Part shown: positions 1 through 8,350 of the stretch, piece by piece | Position numbering within the stretch: position 1 is the first letter of the stretch | How the letters are laid out: each line of letters starts with the position of its first letter | Origin: Polyangiaceae bacterium | Lineage (GTDB): Bacteria > Myxococcota_A > Polyangia > Polyangiales > Polyangiaceae | Direction: 5' to 3' | Length of the DNA stretch: 64,000 bases | NCBI GenBank assembly: GCA_016719945.1 | Contig: JADJYE010000034.1 | Coordinates: 62,001-126,000 of the forward strand | The notes under the pieces: model-generated | Told to the model about the DNA's origin: nothing | The model's database searches: none | The model's input: only the letters and a program-made list of their open reading frames with translations | Program-made: the position numbers and the translations under genes

Positions 1-100
1 GCGTCACGAGCTGCTCGCGCTCAGCTGGATCACCGGCCAGGCTTGCTTCCGCCTGACGCCGGGCGCCCAGAGCGAGCCTCGGGAGCCCGAGCACCATTGA
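1..100 (+). CDS. C-terminal end of an upstream gene (partial)
   Basis: An open frame enters from the left edge and ends at a TGA at 98-100, giving 32 residues with nearly all codons ending in G or C, as in the real genes here. The readable tail (HELLALSWITGQACFRL) matches no family I can name. It lies 32 bp upstream of the aldehyde dehydrogenase start and could be the previous gene of the same operon. Because only the last 32 residues are visible, the call rests on codon usage and an in-frame stop alone. Confidence 0.45.
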   Translation, partial: RHELLALSWITGQACFRLTPGAQSEPREPEHH

Positions 101-132
101 CGTCAGCGTGCTTTCGGGACCACCTTCGACCC

Positions 133-1557
133 ATGTCGATGTCCGAGGTTCGTCCCGCAGCACCCTCCTTGCCGCCCACCACCGCGCTCCCCGTGATCGC
201 GACCGCCGTCCAGGCCGCCCGACGCGCCTTCGACGCCGGCGTCACGCGCTCGGCCAGCTGGCGGCTCGCGCAGCTCGACGGGATCGCCCGCTTCCTGAGA
301 GAACGGGAGGACGCGATCCTCGCGGCGCTCGCTTCGGACGTGGGGAAGCCGCGGCTCGAAGGGTATTCGACGGAGGTCGCCTACAGCGCGTCCGAGGTGG
401 CGGACGCGAAGCGGTCGCTCTCGCGGTGGATGAAGCCTTCGAAGGTCTCGACGCCGCTCATCCTCCAGCCGGGCAAGAGCTTCATCCACAGCCAGCCGCT
501 CGGCGTGGTGCTGATCATCTCGCCTTGGAACTACCCCTTCGGCCTGCTGATCGGTCCGCTGATCGGCGCGATCGCCGCCGGCAACGCCGTCATCGTGAAG
601 CCCTCCGAGGTCGCGCCCGCGACCAGCGCGCTCATCGCGGCCGAGCTCCCCCGGTACGTCGACCGCGACGCGATCCGCGTGATCGAGGGAGGCGTCGCAG
701 AGACGACCGAGCTCCTCGCGCAGAGGTTCGATCACATCTTCTACACGGGCAACGGGGCGGTCGGCCGGGTCGTGATGACGGCGGCCGCGAAGCACCTCAC
801 CCCGGTCACCCTGGAGCTCGGCGGAAAGAGCCCGACGATCGTGGATCGCTCGGCGAACCTCGAGGTGACGGCCAAGCGTATCTGCTGGGGGAAGTTCTCG
901 AACGCCGGGCAGACCTGCGTCGCGCCGGACTACATCCTCGCGCACGAGGAGATCCATGAGCGCCTGCTCGACGTCCTCGCGACGACCATCCGCTCGTTCT
1001 ACGGCGACGACCCGCAGCGCAGCGCCGACTACGGACGCATCGTGAACGCGCGGCACCACCGGCGCCTCGCCGCGCTGCTCGGCAGCGGCAAGGTCGTCGT
1101 CGGCGGCAAGCTCGACGAGTCCGATCGCTACATCGCGCCGACGGTCCTCCGAGATGTCCCGGCAGACTCACCCGTCATGGCGGACGAGATCTTCGGGCCC
1201 ATCCTCCCCGTGCTCAGCGTCGGGACCATCGACGAGGCCGTCTCGTTCATCAACCAGAGGCCGAAGCCGCTCGCCCTGTATGTGTTCGCCGAGGACGCGT
1301 CGGTCCAGCAGTCGGTCATCGATCGCACGACCTCGGGCGGCGCGTCGGTCAACCACACGTGGATGCACCTCGCCAACCACGACCTGCCCTTCGGGGGCGT
1401 CGGCGAGAGCGGGATGGGCGCGTACCACGGGCGCGCGACCTTCGACGTCTTCAGCCACAAGCGGTCGGTGCTCTCGAAGCCGACCAGCCTCGACGCGCCG
1501 GTGATGTACCCGCCGTACGACGACACGAAGAAGAAGCTGCTTCGGTTCCTTCTGTAG
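133..1557 (+). CDS. Aldehyde dehydrogenase, ALDH3-like (NAD(P)+-dependent)
   Basis: This 474-residue enzyme should oxidise an aldehyde to the carboxylate with NAD(P)+. The Rossmann part carries SPWNYPFGLL and KPSEVAP. The general-base Glu lies in LELGGKSP (about residue 228) and the nucleophilic Cys in NAGQTCVAP (about 262). The 34-residue spacing is that of ALDH3 enzymes. The C-terminus ends in a basic, hydrophobic tail (KKKLLRFLL), which in ALDH3 relatives often marks membrane association. I chose the ATG at 133 because the longer frame from 43 adds a low-complexity leader not seen in the family. Coniferyl or fatty aldehydes are typical family substrates, but the true substrate cannot be read from sequence. 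The box genes lie 10 kb away, so a direct role in benzoate breakdown is not supported. Confidence 0.93.
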   Translation: MSMSEVRPAAPSLPPTTALPVIATAVQAARRAFDAGVTRSASWRLAQLDGIARFLREREDAILAALASDVGKPRLEGYSTEVAYSASEVADAKRSLSRWMKPSKVSTPLILQPGKSFIHSQPLGVVLIISPWNYPFGLLIGPLIGAIAAGNAVIVKPSEVAPATSALIAAELPRYVDRDAIRVIEGGVAETTELLAQRFDHIFYTGNGAVGRVVMTAAAKHLTPVTLELGGKSPTIVDRSANLEVTAKRICWGKFSNAGQTCVAPDYILAHEEIHERLLDVLATTIRSFYGDDPQRSADYGRIVNARHHRRLAALLGSGKVVVGGKLDESDRYIAPTVLRDVPADSPVMADEIFGPILPVLSVGTIDEAVSFINQRPKPLALYVFAEDASVQQSVIDRTTSGGASVNHTWMHLANHDLPFGGVGESGMGAYHGRATFDVFSHKRSVLSKPTSLDAPVMYPPYDDTKKKLLRFLL

Positions 1558-1568
1558 AGCCGCCGCCG

Positions 1569-2309
1569 CTACGGCACGTACGACAGCTCGGGCAGCGCCT
1601 TGCCCTTCGCCACGACCTGCGCGATCGCGAGGGAGAGCTGCCGGCGCGCGAGCTCACACTTCGACTTGCCTGGCTCCTTCTCGGCGCCAGGCGCCTCGCA
1701 CGTGCGCTGCTCCGAGGCGCGCAGCATCTCGATCTGCTTCTCTTGCGAGAACGCGGTCTGGAACGAGCGATCGAGCTTCTTGAAGGGGATGTTCGCGGGC
1801 ACCGCGGCGGGCGGCTTCCTGAACGACAGCTCGTCCTCCATCAGCGAGACGCAGGTGCCATCCCAGCGCAGCACGTCGAAGCCCTGGCCGCCGATCTGCA
1901 TGCCGCCGGACTGGCCCTTCGGGGCGCTCACGATGATCACCTCTTCGCCGCTGCGGAGCTCTCTGAGCTCGCCCCGGCCGCCGACGTGCCACGCCTGAAA
2001 GCTGCGCTGCAGGTACGCTCGCTTCCACGGCGTCTTCGGCGCGAACAGATGCAGCGCGACCTCGGGGTGGGCGCTCGAGCACAGCCGCTCCGCGAACTCG
2101 CTGGGAAACGTGCACATCGGCCCGTCGACGCACGCGTCGGGCAGCGAGCGCGCCTCCTCCGGCGTCGGCGCCGCGACGGGCTCGGGTGCGGTTACGGGCG
2201 CTGCCTCGACCAGCGCGGCGGCGGGCTTGGGGGGAGGAGCGGACGACGTCCCTCCACACCCGAGGTGAACGATCGCGAGCACCCCGAGGGCGACGGTCGA
2301 GCGCAGCAT
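1569..2309 (-). CDS. Predicted lipoprotein of unknown function
   Basis: This 246-residue protein starts with a short hydrophobic signal peptide ending in a lipobox-like VHLGC at about residues 15-19, so it should be lipidated and held at the outer or inner membrane facing the periplasm. A Pro/Ala-rich linker follows. The rest is a soluble domain with four further Cys residues (near DACVDGPMC, RLCSS and GTCVS), perhaps forming disulphides. I recognise no family motif. It converges on the aldehyde dehydrogenase with an 11-bp gap between stops, and its start is divergent from the next lipoprotein, so it is probably a single-gene unit. Confidence 0.75.
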   Translation of the reverse strand: MLRSTVALGVLAIVHLGCGGTSSAPPPKPAAALVEAAPVTAPEPVAAPTPEEARSLPDACVDGPMCTFPSEFAERLCSSAHPEVALHLFAPKTPWKRAYLQRSFQAWHVGGRGELRELRSGEEVIIVSAPKGQSGGMQIGGQGFDVLRWDGTCVSLMEDELSFRKPPAAVPANIPFKKLDRSFQTAFSQEKQIEMLRASEQRTCEAPGAEKEPGKSKCELARRQLSLAIAQVVAKGKALPELSYVP

Positions 2310-2442
2310 GACTGGCTAATCTCTCAGAGCCGCCGCGCTCTCGTCGCGCCCGAAGCGGCGGCCCGAAAACTTTTGAACGCCCCTCCCGCACATCGGGCAG
2401 CGGTGTACGATGAGCACAGAGCTTCACTTCAGGCGGTGCATC

Positions 2443-3489
2443 ATGCGTCTCAGCGTCCTCGCTCTCTCCTCGTTGATCGTCTCGTTCGGCTGCGCAGAGG
2501 GCGTCGAGCTCACTGGCGGCGCTCCGTCCTCGGGGGGCGGCGAGCCGCAGGGTGGGTCGGGTCCTGAGGGGGGCTCCCCGTCGACCGGCGGCTCCCCGTC
2601 GACCGGCGGCTCCGGTCCTGAGGGAGGCTCCCCGTCGACCGGCGGCTCCCCGTCGAGCGGCGGCGAAGGAACGGGCGGCGCCGGCCCCAACTGCGGCAAT
2701 GGCACGATCGACGCCGGGGAAGACTGCGACGGAAACCAGCTCGGCGGCGCGACGTGCGTCACCGAGGGGTTCACCGGCGGCCAGCTCGACTGCGACGCGA
2801 GCTGCGACTTCGACACCAGCTCGTGCACCAGCGCGACCTGCGGCAACGGTGTCATCAACTCGGGCGAGGTCTGTGACGGGCTCAACCTCAACGGGCAAAC
2901 GTGTCTGCTCCAGGGCTTCGACGGCGGGGCCCTCTCCTGCAACGCCGGCTGCGGCTCGTTCAACACCTCGGCTTGTACGACCACGTGTACGCCGGTCGAC
3001 CTGCTGACGAACGGCGGGTTCGAGAACGGCCCGAACGGCGGCGGCTGGAGCGAGAGCTCCCTCAACTTCGGCTCCCCGGTCTGCGACGTGGCGACGTGCG
3101 GCACCGGCGGCGGCACCGGCCCGTACGCGGGGACCTACTGGGTGTGGATCGGAGGCACGAACGTCTCCTTCGAATCGGCCTCCGTCTCGCGCACCGTCAC
3201 CATCCCGCCGGGCACCGCGTCGCTGAGCTTCCAGTTCGACCTCCCCGTGTGCGAAGACCCGTTCTGGGCCTCCGACTACTTCGAGGTGACGATCGACGGA
3301 GCGCTGCTGTTCTCCGCGTCGAACTCGGACATCGGCTGCGGCGTCGTCGGCTACGAGCTGATCGCGCTCGACATCAGCGCGTACGCGGACGGCGGGTCGC
3401 ACACCATCATGTTCGCCGGCGCGACCGACGACTACATCGACGTCACCAACTTCTTCTTCGACAACGTGCAGCTCATCGGCTGCCAATAG
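2443..3489 (+). CDS. Cys-rich repeat lipoprotein with Gly/Ser linker
   Basis: The product (348 residues from the ATG at 2443) has a signal peptide with lipobox IVSFGC, then a linker of repeated GGSPSTGGS-type units, then two Cys-rich repeats. Each repeat begins CGNG followed by GE(D/V)CDG and ends in spaced Cys residues, the DUF4215-like pattern common on myxobacterial surface proteins. A C-terminal beta-sandwich-like domain (about 200-348, motif NGGFENG, ending FFFDNVQLIGC) resembles carbohydrate-binding or jelly-roll modules. It is probably an exported surface or adhesion protein. The longer ATG at 2410 would place charged residues before the signal peptide, so 2443 is preferred. Its ligand is unknown. 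Confidence 0.8.
   Translation: MRLSVLALSSLIVSFGCAEGVELTGGAPSSGGGEPQGGSGPEGGSPSTGGSPSTGGSGPEGGSPSTGGSPSSGGEGTGGAGPNCGNGTIDAGEDCDGNQLGGATCVTEGFTGGQLDCDASCDFDTSSCTSATCGNGVINSGEVCDGLNLNGQTCLLQGFDGGALSCNAGCGSFNTSACTTTCTPVDLLTNGGFENGPNGGGWSESSLNFGSPVCDVATCGTGGGTGPYAGTYWVWIGGTNVSFESASVSRTVTIPPGTASLSFQFDLPVCEDPFWASDYFEVTIDGALLFSASNSDIGCGVVGYELIALDISAYADGGSHTIMFAGATDDYIDVTNFFFDNVQLIGCQ
2557..2664 (+). repeat. 54-bp tandem duplication in lipoprotein linker
   Basis: Two adjacent in-frame 54-bp units (2557-2610 and 2611-2664) encode 18 residues each, starting SGPEGGSPSTGG. The units differ at only a few bases. Each is itself built from 15-bp Gly/Ser steps, so slippage is the likely source. It lengthens the flexible linker between lipid anchor and Cys-rich domain. 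Confidence 0.85.
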
Positions 3490-3504
3490 CCGGTCGTTCG
3501 CAGG

Positions 3505-4329
3505 TCAGCCTCGCTCGCCGAGCCGCTCGAGCGCGGTGCCGGCGAGCGGTCTACGCCGCCAGTACCGTGGCTGGAAGAAGCGCGCGCCGAGGCGCAAAGG
3601 GGTCATCCACGTGTAGTGAGCGCCGCTCTTGTCGTTGCCGAGCACCTTGTCGGCGAGGAACGCACAGACCGGCTCGGGCGGATCGATGACGAAATGGAAG
3701 AGCCATTTCATCCGCAGCCAGTTCTCGGGCGCGCCGTGCTCCCACGACGAGACCAACAGATCGGTCGCGACCATTCCAGGGCTCAGCGTGCCGATCTGGA
3801 TCGGCTCCCCGCGGGTCTCCTTGACGAGCGCGTCGGTGAAGTAGCGCAGCGCGCGCTTGGTGGTGCAGTACGGTGTGAGCCCTCGGCTCCACTCGCCGCG
3901 GCTGCCCCAGCCCTCCATGTTGAAGAGCTTCCCGCGCCGCTGCGCGAGCATCCCGCGCAGCGCGACGTGGGAGGCGAGCACCGTGCCGCGCAGGTTCGTG
4001 TCGAGGACCGTCGCGATCTCTTCGGTGGGGAGGTCCACGAAGTCCTTCGCTGCGTTGCACGTGCCGGCGTTGTTGATCCAGACGTCGACGCCGCCGAAGG
4101 TGCGCGCGCTCTCGTCCCACAGCGCACCGAGGGCGCTCGCGCTCGTCACGTCGCAGGCGACGCCAAACACGCGCGCCGAGCCGTGCTTCTCGGCGAGCGC
4201 AAGGACGGCTGCGTCGACGCTGGCGCGTGTGCGGCCCGAGACGATCACGCTGCAGCCTCGGGCGAGGAAGGCGTCGGCGAGGCCCAGCCCGATGCCCCGC
4301 GTGCTGCCGGTGACGACGATCGCGCCCAT
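3505..4329 (-). CDS. Short-chain dehydrogenase/reductase (classical SDR)
   Basis: This 274-residue oxidoreductase has the classical SDR layout: TGSTRGIG nucleotide-binding motif at about residues 7-14, an NNAG motif near 87, and the catalytic YxxxK as YCTTK. These support an NAD(P)(H)-dependent carbonyl/alcohol oxidoreductase. The C-terminal extension (about 210-274) mentions no known partner domain. It converges on the Cys-rich lipoprotein and is divergent from the DUF4166 gene 27 bp away, so the two starts share a very short promoter region. Substrate unknown. Confidence 0.88.
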   Translation of the reverse strand: MGAIVVTGSTRGIGLGLADAFLARGCSVIVSGRTRASVDAAVLALAEKHGSARVFGVACDVTSASALGALWDESARTFGGVDVWINNAGTCNAAKDFVDLPTEEIATVLDTNLRGTVLASHVALRGMLAQRRGKLFNMEGWGSRGEWSRGLTPYCTTKRALRYFTDALVKETRGEPIQIGTLSPGMVATDLLVSSWEHGAPENWLRMKWLFHFVIDPPEPVCAFLADKVLGNDKSGAHYTWMTPLRLGARFFQPRYWRRRPLAGTALERLGERG

Positions 4330-4356
4330 CGGTCCGACCGAGGGTACAGTAAGCAG

Positions 4357-4938
4357 GTGACCTGGCTCGCCCTATATCCGCGCGCGCTTGGTGACGCGTG
4401 GGAGCAGCTGCCCGCGCCTGTCCGCGCGTGTCACGACGCCTGCCCCCGGCTGTCGGCCGAGGGCCCGTTCGTCGTCGAGCGCTCGAGGTCGTGGCTCGCG
4501 CGGGTCGCGCTGTTCGCGGGCGGCATGCCCGCTGCGGGAGAGGACATCCCCCTGCGGTTGGAGGTGTACGCGGAGCGCGACAGCCAGCGGTGGGAGCGTC
4601 GCTTCGGCGCCTTCGTCATGACGACCATCCAGCGCCTCTTGCCGGATGGCCGCATGAGCGAGCAGCGCGGGCCTCTGGAGCTCTTGTTCTGGGTGACGGC
4701 GGACGGGGGCGCGATCCATTATCGACCCGCGGGGCTCCGCCTGTGCCTCGGTCCGCTGCGCATCCCGCTGCCCTCTTGGCTCGGTCCGCGGGTCGAGGCG
4801 CGCGCGTGGCGCGAGCCCGGGGACCATCGGATGTCCGTGCGGGTCGTGATGGCGTTGCCCTTGCTCGGTGAGGTGATCTCGTACGGCGGCCCGCTCGCGC
4901 CTCTGGTTGGTGGGTCGCCGCCGGAGGTTTCCGGGTAG
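4357..4938 (+). CDS. DUF4166 domain protein
   Basis: Starting at the GTG at 4357, the product has 193 residues and matches the DUF4166 pattern as I know it: an opening LYPRALGDAWEQLPAPVR segment, a G-rich PPAGED-like segment, then several beta strands ending in a region like VVMALPLLGEVISYGG. DUF4166 proteins are small and of unknown function, often fused or adjacent to saccharopine-dehydrogenase-like proteins. The frame is open much further upstream, but there it overlaps the SDR on the other strand, so the start after that gene is used. The carbonic anhydrase follows after only 9 bp, suggesting co-transcription. Confidence 0.75.
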   Translation: MTWLALYPRALGDAWEQLPAPVRACHDACPRLSAEGPFVVERSRSWLARVALFAGGMPAAGEDIPLRLEVYAERDSQRWERRFGAFVMTTIQRLLPDGRMSEQRGPLELLFWVTADGGAIHYRPAGLRLCLGPLRIPLPSWLGPRVEARAWREPGDHRMSVRVVMALPLLGEVISYGGPLAPLVGGSPPEVSG

Positions 4939-4947
4939 AGTCCGCGC

Positions 4948-5619
4948 GTGCAGAAGCTCCACGCCGGGATCCACCATTTCCAAGCGAACTACTTCGCTTC
5001 GAACCGCGATCTGTTCGCCCAGCTCGCGACCGCCGGCCAGCAGCCCGAGACCCTGTTCGTCACCTGCTGTGACTCTCGTGTCGTCCCGAACCTCATCACG
5101 AACGCCGCGCCCGGTGAGCTCTTCATCGTCCGCAACGTGGGGAACATCGTCCCATCGATGAGCCGGGGCGTGATCGGCGGCGTCTCCGCCGCCATCGAGT
5201 ACGCGGTCGAGGCGCTGCAGGTCGGCAACATTATCGTTTGTGGTCATACGAACTGCGGCGCCATCGAGGCGATCCTGAACCCAGCCGGCGTCGCGCACCT
5301 GCCGTTCGTCTCGCGCTGGCTCGCCGAGTCCGAGCGCATTCCGTCGCTCATCCAGGAGCGGTACGGCGATCTCGATCCAGAGGCGCGGAGGCTCGCCGCG
5401 GTGGAGGAGAACGTGCTGCTTCAGCTGGAGAACCTGAGGTCGTTCGAGTTCGTCGCGCGGCGCCTCGCCGAGGGCACCCTCAAGATGAACGGCTGGGTTT
5501 TCAAGATCGCGAGCGGCGAGGTGTTCGACTACGACCCGGTCTCCGAGCAGTTCTTGAAGCTGGTGGCGAACGACGAGGAGCGGCCACCGCTGAGCGCCCG
5601 CGACGTCGTCGCGAGGTGA
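4948..5619 (+). CDS. Beta-class carbonic anhydrase
   Basis: The product (223 residues, GTG start) should interconvert CO2 and bicarbonate in the cytoplasm. The zinc site is clear: Cys40-x-Asp42-x-Arg44 in TCCDSRVVP and His100-x2-Cys103 in GHTNCGA, the spacing of E. coli-type enzymes. The ARNVGN-like stretch (VRNVGNIVP) and a C-terminal helix-strand segment are also typical, and the length is normal. It sits 9 bp behind the DUF4166 gene, probably in one transcript, and converges on an SDR gene with an 11-bp gap. Housekeeping supply of bicarbonate for carboxylases is the likely role. Confidence 0.96.
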   Translation: MQKLHAGIHHFQANYFASNRDLFAQLATAGQQPETLFVTCCDSRVVPNLITNAAPGELFIVRNVGNIVPSMSRGVIGGVSAAIEYAVEALQVGNIIVCGHTNCGAIEAILNPAGVAHLPFVSRWLAESERIPSLIQERYGDLDPEARRLAAVEENVLLQLENLRSFEFVARRLAEGTLKMNGWVFKIASGEVFDYDPVSEQFLKLVANDEERPPLSARDVVAR

Positions 5620-5630
5620 CCGTACGGGTG

Positions 5631-6374
5631 CTACCGCCCCGACAAGAACGGTAGCTTCTGGAACAGGCGCTCGGGCGTGTGGTTCACGATCGGCATGATG
5701 GCGGCCCAGAACGAGGGCACGTACGCCTCTGGCGTCCCGGCATCCATGGCTGCGACGATCCCACGCGCGACCGGCTCGACCCGCGCGAAGAGGGCGTTCT
5801 TCTCGTGGCTCACCGTCATCGGCGTGTCGACGGGGCCGAGCTTGAGGGTCGTCACGCTCACGCCCGCCGAGTAGAGCCGCGACCGGACGCCTTGGAGGTA
5901 GATGGCGAGCCCACCTTTCGCGGCCCCGTACGTGTAGTTGCGCGGCCTGCCGCGGTCTCCCGCGACCGACGTGATCACGCCGATCCGCCCGCGGCGCTCG
6001 CGCTCGAGGTAGCTCGCGATCGGGATGAGCAGCGACACCACGCTGGTGAAGTTGACCCGCAAGATCCTGGACGCCTCTTGGAAGGAGCGCTCGCTCTCGA
6101 GCTGGTCGCCGAGCTCCCCGTGCGCGACGAGGGCGCGGTCCAAGCCGCCGAGGGCCTCGATCGCCTCGTGCACGACGCGCTCGTTCGAGCCCTCCTCGAG
6201 GAAGTCGGCCTGCGCGCACGTCACGCGGGACGACGCGCCGAGATCCTTCACCAGCTTCGCGAGCTTGTCGTGGCTCCGCCCGACGAGGTGGAGCCGGTCT
6301 CCGCGGCCCTCGTGCAGCCGCGCGACCTCGCAGGCGACGGCCGAGGTCGCGCCCAAGATGAGCACCCGATCCAT
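5631..6374 (-). CDS. SDR family oxidoreductase, DprE2-like
   Basis: This 247-residue SDR begins MDRVLILGATSAVACEVA, a GATSxV-type cofactor loop as in decaprenylphospho-ribose 2-epimerase subunit DprE2 and its relatives. The active site reads TSVAGDRGRP followed by YTYGAAK (YxxxK). A C-terminal hydrophobic segment (AAIMPIVNHTPERLF) resembles the membrane-associated tail of DprE2-type proteins. I infer reduction of a keto-sugar or keto-lipid, but no DprE1 partner is visible in the window, so the specific activity is open. The frame is open well upstream; the ATG at 6374 is used because the family begins exactly at this motif. The CAP lipoprotein gene lies 7 bp upstream on the same strand. Confidence 0.85.
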   Translation of the reverse strand: MDRVLILGATSAVACEVARLHEGRGDRLHLVGRSHDKLAKLVKDLGASSRVTCAQADFLEEGSNERVVHEAIEALGGLDRALVAHGELGDQLESERSFQEASRILRVNFTSVVSLLIPIASYLERERRGRIGVITSVAGDRGRPRNYTYGAAKGGLAIYLQGVRSRLYSAGVSVTTLKLGPVDTPMTVSHEKNALFARVEPVARGIVAAMDAGTPEAYVPSFWAAIMPIVNHTPERLFQKLPFLSGR

Positions 6375-6381
6375 CGCTGGC

Positions 6382-7020
6382 TCAGGGGGCGAAGTTCTGG
6401 TTCGACCAGACGCCCTGGTTCGAGGTCGAGAAGCCGCACGCGACCTTGGAGTACTGGGTGCTCGACATGTTGATGTAGTGACCGTGCTCGCTGAAGGGCT
6501 CACCCGGGCCCTCATCCCACATCGCCTGCAGGCAGCCCGTGATGATCTGGTCCTCGGAGCCCCAGTTGGGGCAGGTGTTCTGTGCGTTCTCGCCGCAGGC
6601 GGGGAAGTTGCCGTGCGGGGAGTTGGTCGCCTGGTCGTCGGCGGATTGCTCGTTGGTGCACGTCTCGGCGTCCATCCAGCGCGCGAGGGGCGGGAGGCAC
6701 TGGCACTCCCAACGGAACTGATTGATGCGATCGACGCAGTCTTGGTGGACGTCGCCGGTGCTGGCTGGAGGCGTCGGGGCGCAGCCCGGGAGCGGCGCCG
6801 CGAGCGGCCCGCTGTCGCACATCCCCGGGGGCGCTCCGCCGCTGCCGTTGCCGCCCATTGGGCCGGCGCCATTGCCTTGGCCACCGGCGCCGCTGTTCTC
6901 TCCGCCGGCCGCCGAGTCGCCCCCCTCGTTGCCGCCGCCGGTGCTCTGCTGCGTGTCGTCGGAGCAGCCGAGCACGACCGTCAAACAGAGAGCGAAGAGC
7001 AGCGATGAGGTGGTGCGCAT
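6382..7020 (-). CDS. CAP-superfamily (SCP-like) lipoprotein
   Basis: The 212-residue product has a signal peptide with lipobox VVLGC (about residues 15-19) and a long Gly/Asn-rich linker (about 25-65). A Cys-stabilised domain follows, with HGNFPACGENAQNTCPNW, a WxxE-like segment (MWDEGP) and FSEHGHYINM. The order of HGN, GEN and GHYxN motifs is that of the CAP/SCP fold, found in extracellular defence, protease-inhibitor and lipid-binding proteins. It is probably displayed on the cell surface. It lies 7 bp from the downstream SDR gene on the same strand, so transcripts may be shared, though the functions look unrelated. Confidence 0.8.
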   Translation of the reverse strand: MRTTSSLLFALCLTVVLGCSDDTQQSTGGGNEGGDSAAGGENSGAGGQGNGAGPMGGNGSGGAPPGMCDSGPLAAPLPGCAPTPPASTGDVHQDCVDRINQFRWECQCLPPLARWMDAETCTNEQSADDQATNSPHGNFPACGENAQNTCPNWGSEDQIITGCLQAMWDEGPGEPFSEHGHYINMSSTQYSKVACGFSTSNQGVWSNQNFAP

Positions 7021-7077
7021 GACGGGATCATACGCGAGGCCACGCCTGACCCACCACCTCGCCAGCGACCGCTGACT

Positions 7078-8244
7078 CTAGGCTGCGGCCCGCGTGCCCT
7101 GGATCATCGCCCGGACCCGAGCGACCAGGTCGGCGCGCGTCTTGGCGAGCTCGGCGGCCTCGAGAGCGCGACCATGGATCCCGAAGCGCTCCCACGACCC
7201 ATCCTCGGCGTCTCGAGGGAGGTCGCCGTGCACCTCCCCCGGGAGCGTCCTCAGCGCGCCCTCGAGGGCGCTGGCGACGGGGGCGCCGCCCTCGGCGAGG
7301 CACCACTCGACGACGTCCCACCCGTGGGCTGCGTGGCGCCCTTCGTCGGCCGCGATCTCCTTCAAGACGGCGCGGATCGCCGGGTCTTCGCAGCGCTTCG
7401 CGAGCTTCGCGATCACCCGGGCCGACACGCCTTCGTGCAGCGCGCCGTCGACCAAGGAGTCGACCGCGAGCGTGGCGAGGGCCAGCGTGCGGTTCTTCGG
7501 CAGGGTCTTGGCGCGAGCCGCCTCGGGGAACGCGGCGGGGCTCACGGCCTGGCCGTCGAGGCTTCGCGCGAGCGAGTAGCAGAGCTCGGTGTGGCGGATC
7601 TCGTCGAGCGCGTCCCTGTTCGACGCGGCGATCAGCGCGGGAGGAGCGCCGAGGCCCATCAAATCGAGCGTGAGCCTCGCGAACGCGGCGACCGACGCGT
7701 GCTCGGTGCGCCCATTCTCGCGCCACTGCGCGGCGACCCCGGCTCGTTCTGGCGCGCTGATTTCGGGCGAGAGCCTCACCGCCGTCCAGCGACCGTCCTG
7801 CTCGAGCCGCGGAAGCATGACGCGGCCGAAGCGCCGCAGCTGTCGGCCGCGCGAGAAGCCGAAGGTCGCGAGCAACGTCAGGCCTGCGCCCCTCAGGAGC
7901 AGGAGGCCGTTACCGACCAGACCGAACAGCGCGAGGCAGGTCCCCTTGACGCCGAGGCGAAGGCCCAAGAACGCGCTCGCGCCGAGCGCTCCGGTGCTCT
8001 TGATGAGCCCGAGCACGGCGACGACCACCGCCCCCACGAAGCCGAGAGCGCCGAGGAGGATGGAGCTCAATCCGACCGCCAGAGACCAGCTCACCACGAG
8101 CAGGCTGAGGGCGATCATCACGTGCAGCGCGCCGGTCGCGCTCGCCGCCGGCGGGGCGGGTGGTGCCGGAAGCTCCGCCTCCGGCGCGGCGTAGGGGTTC
8201 ACCAGAGGGGCGGCGTCGGTCGATGGGGGGGGCAGAGCTGGCAC
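7078..8244 (-). CDS. Membrane-anchored ferritin-like diiron protein
   Basis: The 388-residue protein has a Pro/Ala-rich N-terminus containing NPYAAPEAEL. Hydrophobic segments follow at about residues 40-60, 64-85 and 98-125, and then a soluble helical C-terminal half. The latter has paired metal-ligand patterns, RTEHASVAAF, DEIRHTELCY, ALHEGVSA and ADEGRHAAHGW, consistent with E...ExxH / E...ExxH ligands of a four-helix ferritin-like diiron domain. I infer an oxidase, hydroxylase or metal-handling role at the inner membrane. The GTG at 8244 is the only upstream start in this frame. The dispersed palindromic repeat and the M23 gene's 3' end lie just upstream. The substrate cannot be inferred. 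Confidence 0.72.
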   Translation of the reverse strand: MPALPPPSTDAAPLVNPYAAPEAELPAPPAPPAASATGALHVMIALSLLVVSWSLAVGLSSILLGALGFVGAVVVAVLGLIKSTGALGASAFLGLRLGVKGTCLALFGLVGNGLLLLRGAGLTLLATFGFSRGRQLRRFGRVMLPRLEQDGRWTAVRLSPEISAPERAGVAAQWRENGRTEHASVAAFARLTLDLMGLGAPPALIAASNRDALDEIRHTELCYSLARSLDGQAVSPAAFPEAARAKTLPKNRTLALATLAVDSLVDGALHEGVSARVIAKLAKRCEDPAIRAVLKEIAADEGRHAAHGWDVVEWCLAEGGAPVASALEGALRTLPGEVHGDLPRDAEDGSWERFGIHGRALEAAELAKTRADLVARVRAMIQGTRAAA

Positions 8245-8350
8245 AGGAGGGGAAAGACGTTCCTCACCTCGATTTGTTCCAACTTCTCTCTTTCCTTGTC
8301 ACCCGCGCCAAACCCCGGCGCCGGATCGCCACCTCGCGCGCCTTAGATCC

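Noticed and set aside
1654..3486. Long 610-residue antisense ORF, and many other long ORFs opposite real genes (for example 19731-21794, 14048-15976)
   Set aside because: Very GC-rich DNA leaves antisense frames open; these are Arg/Ala/Gly-rich with no domain and lie against well-supported genes.
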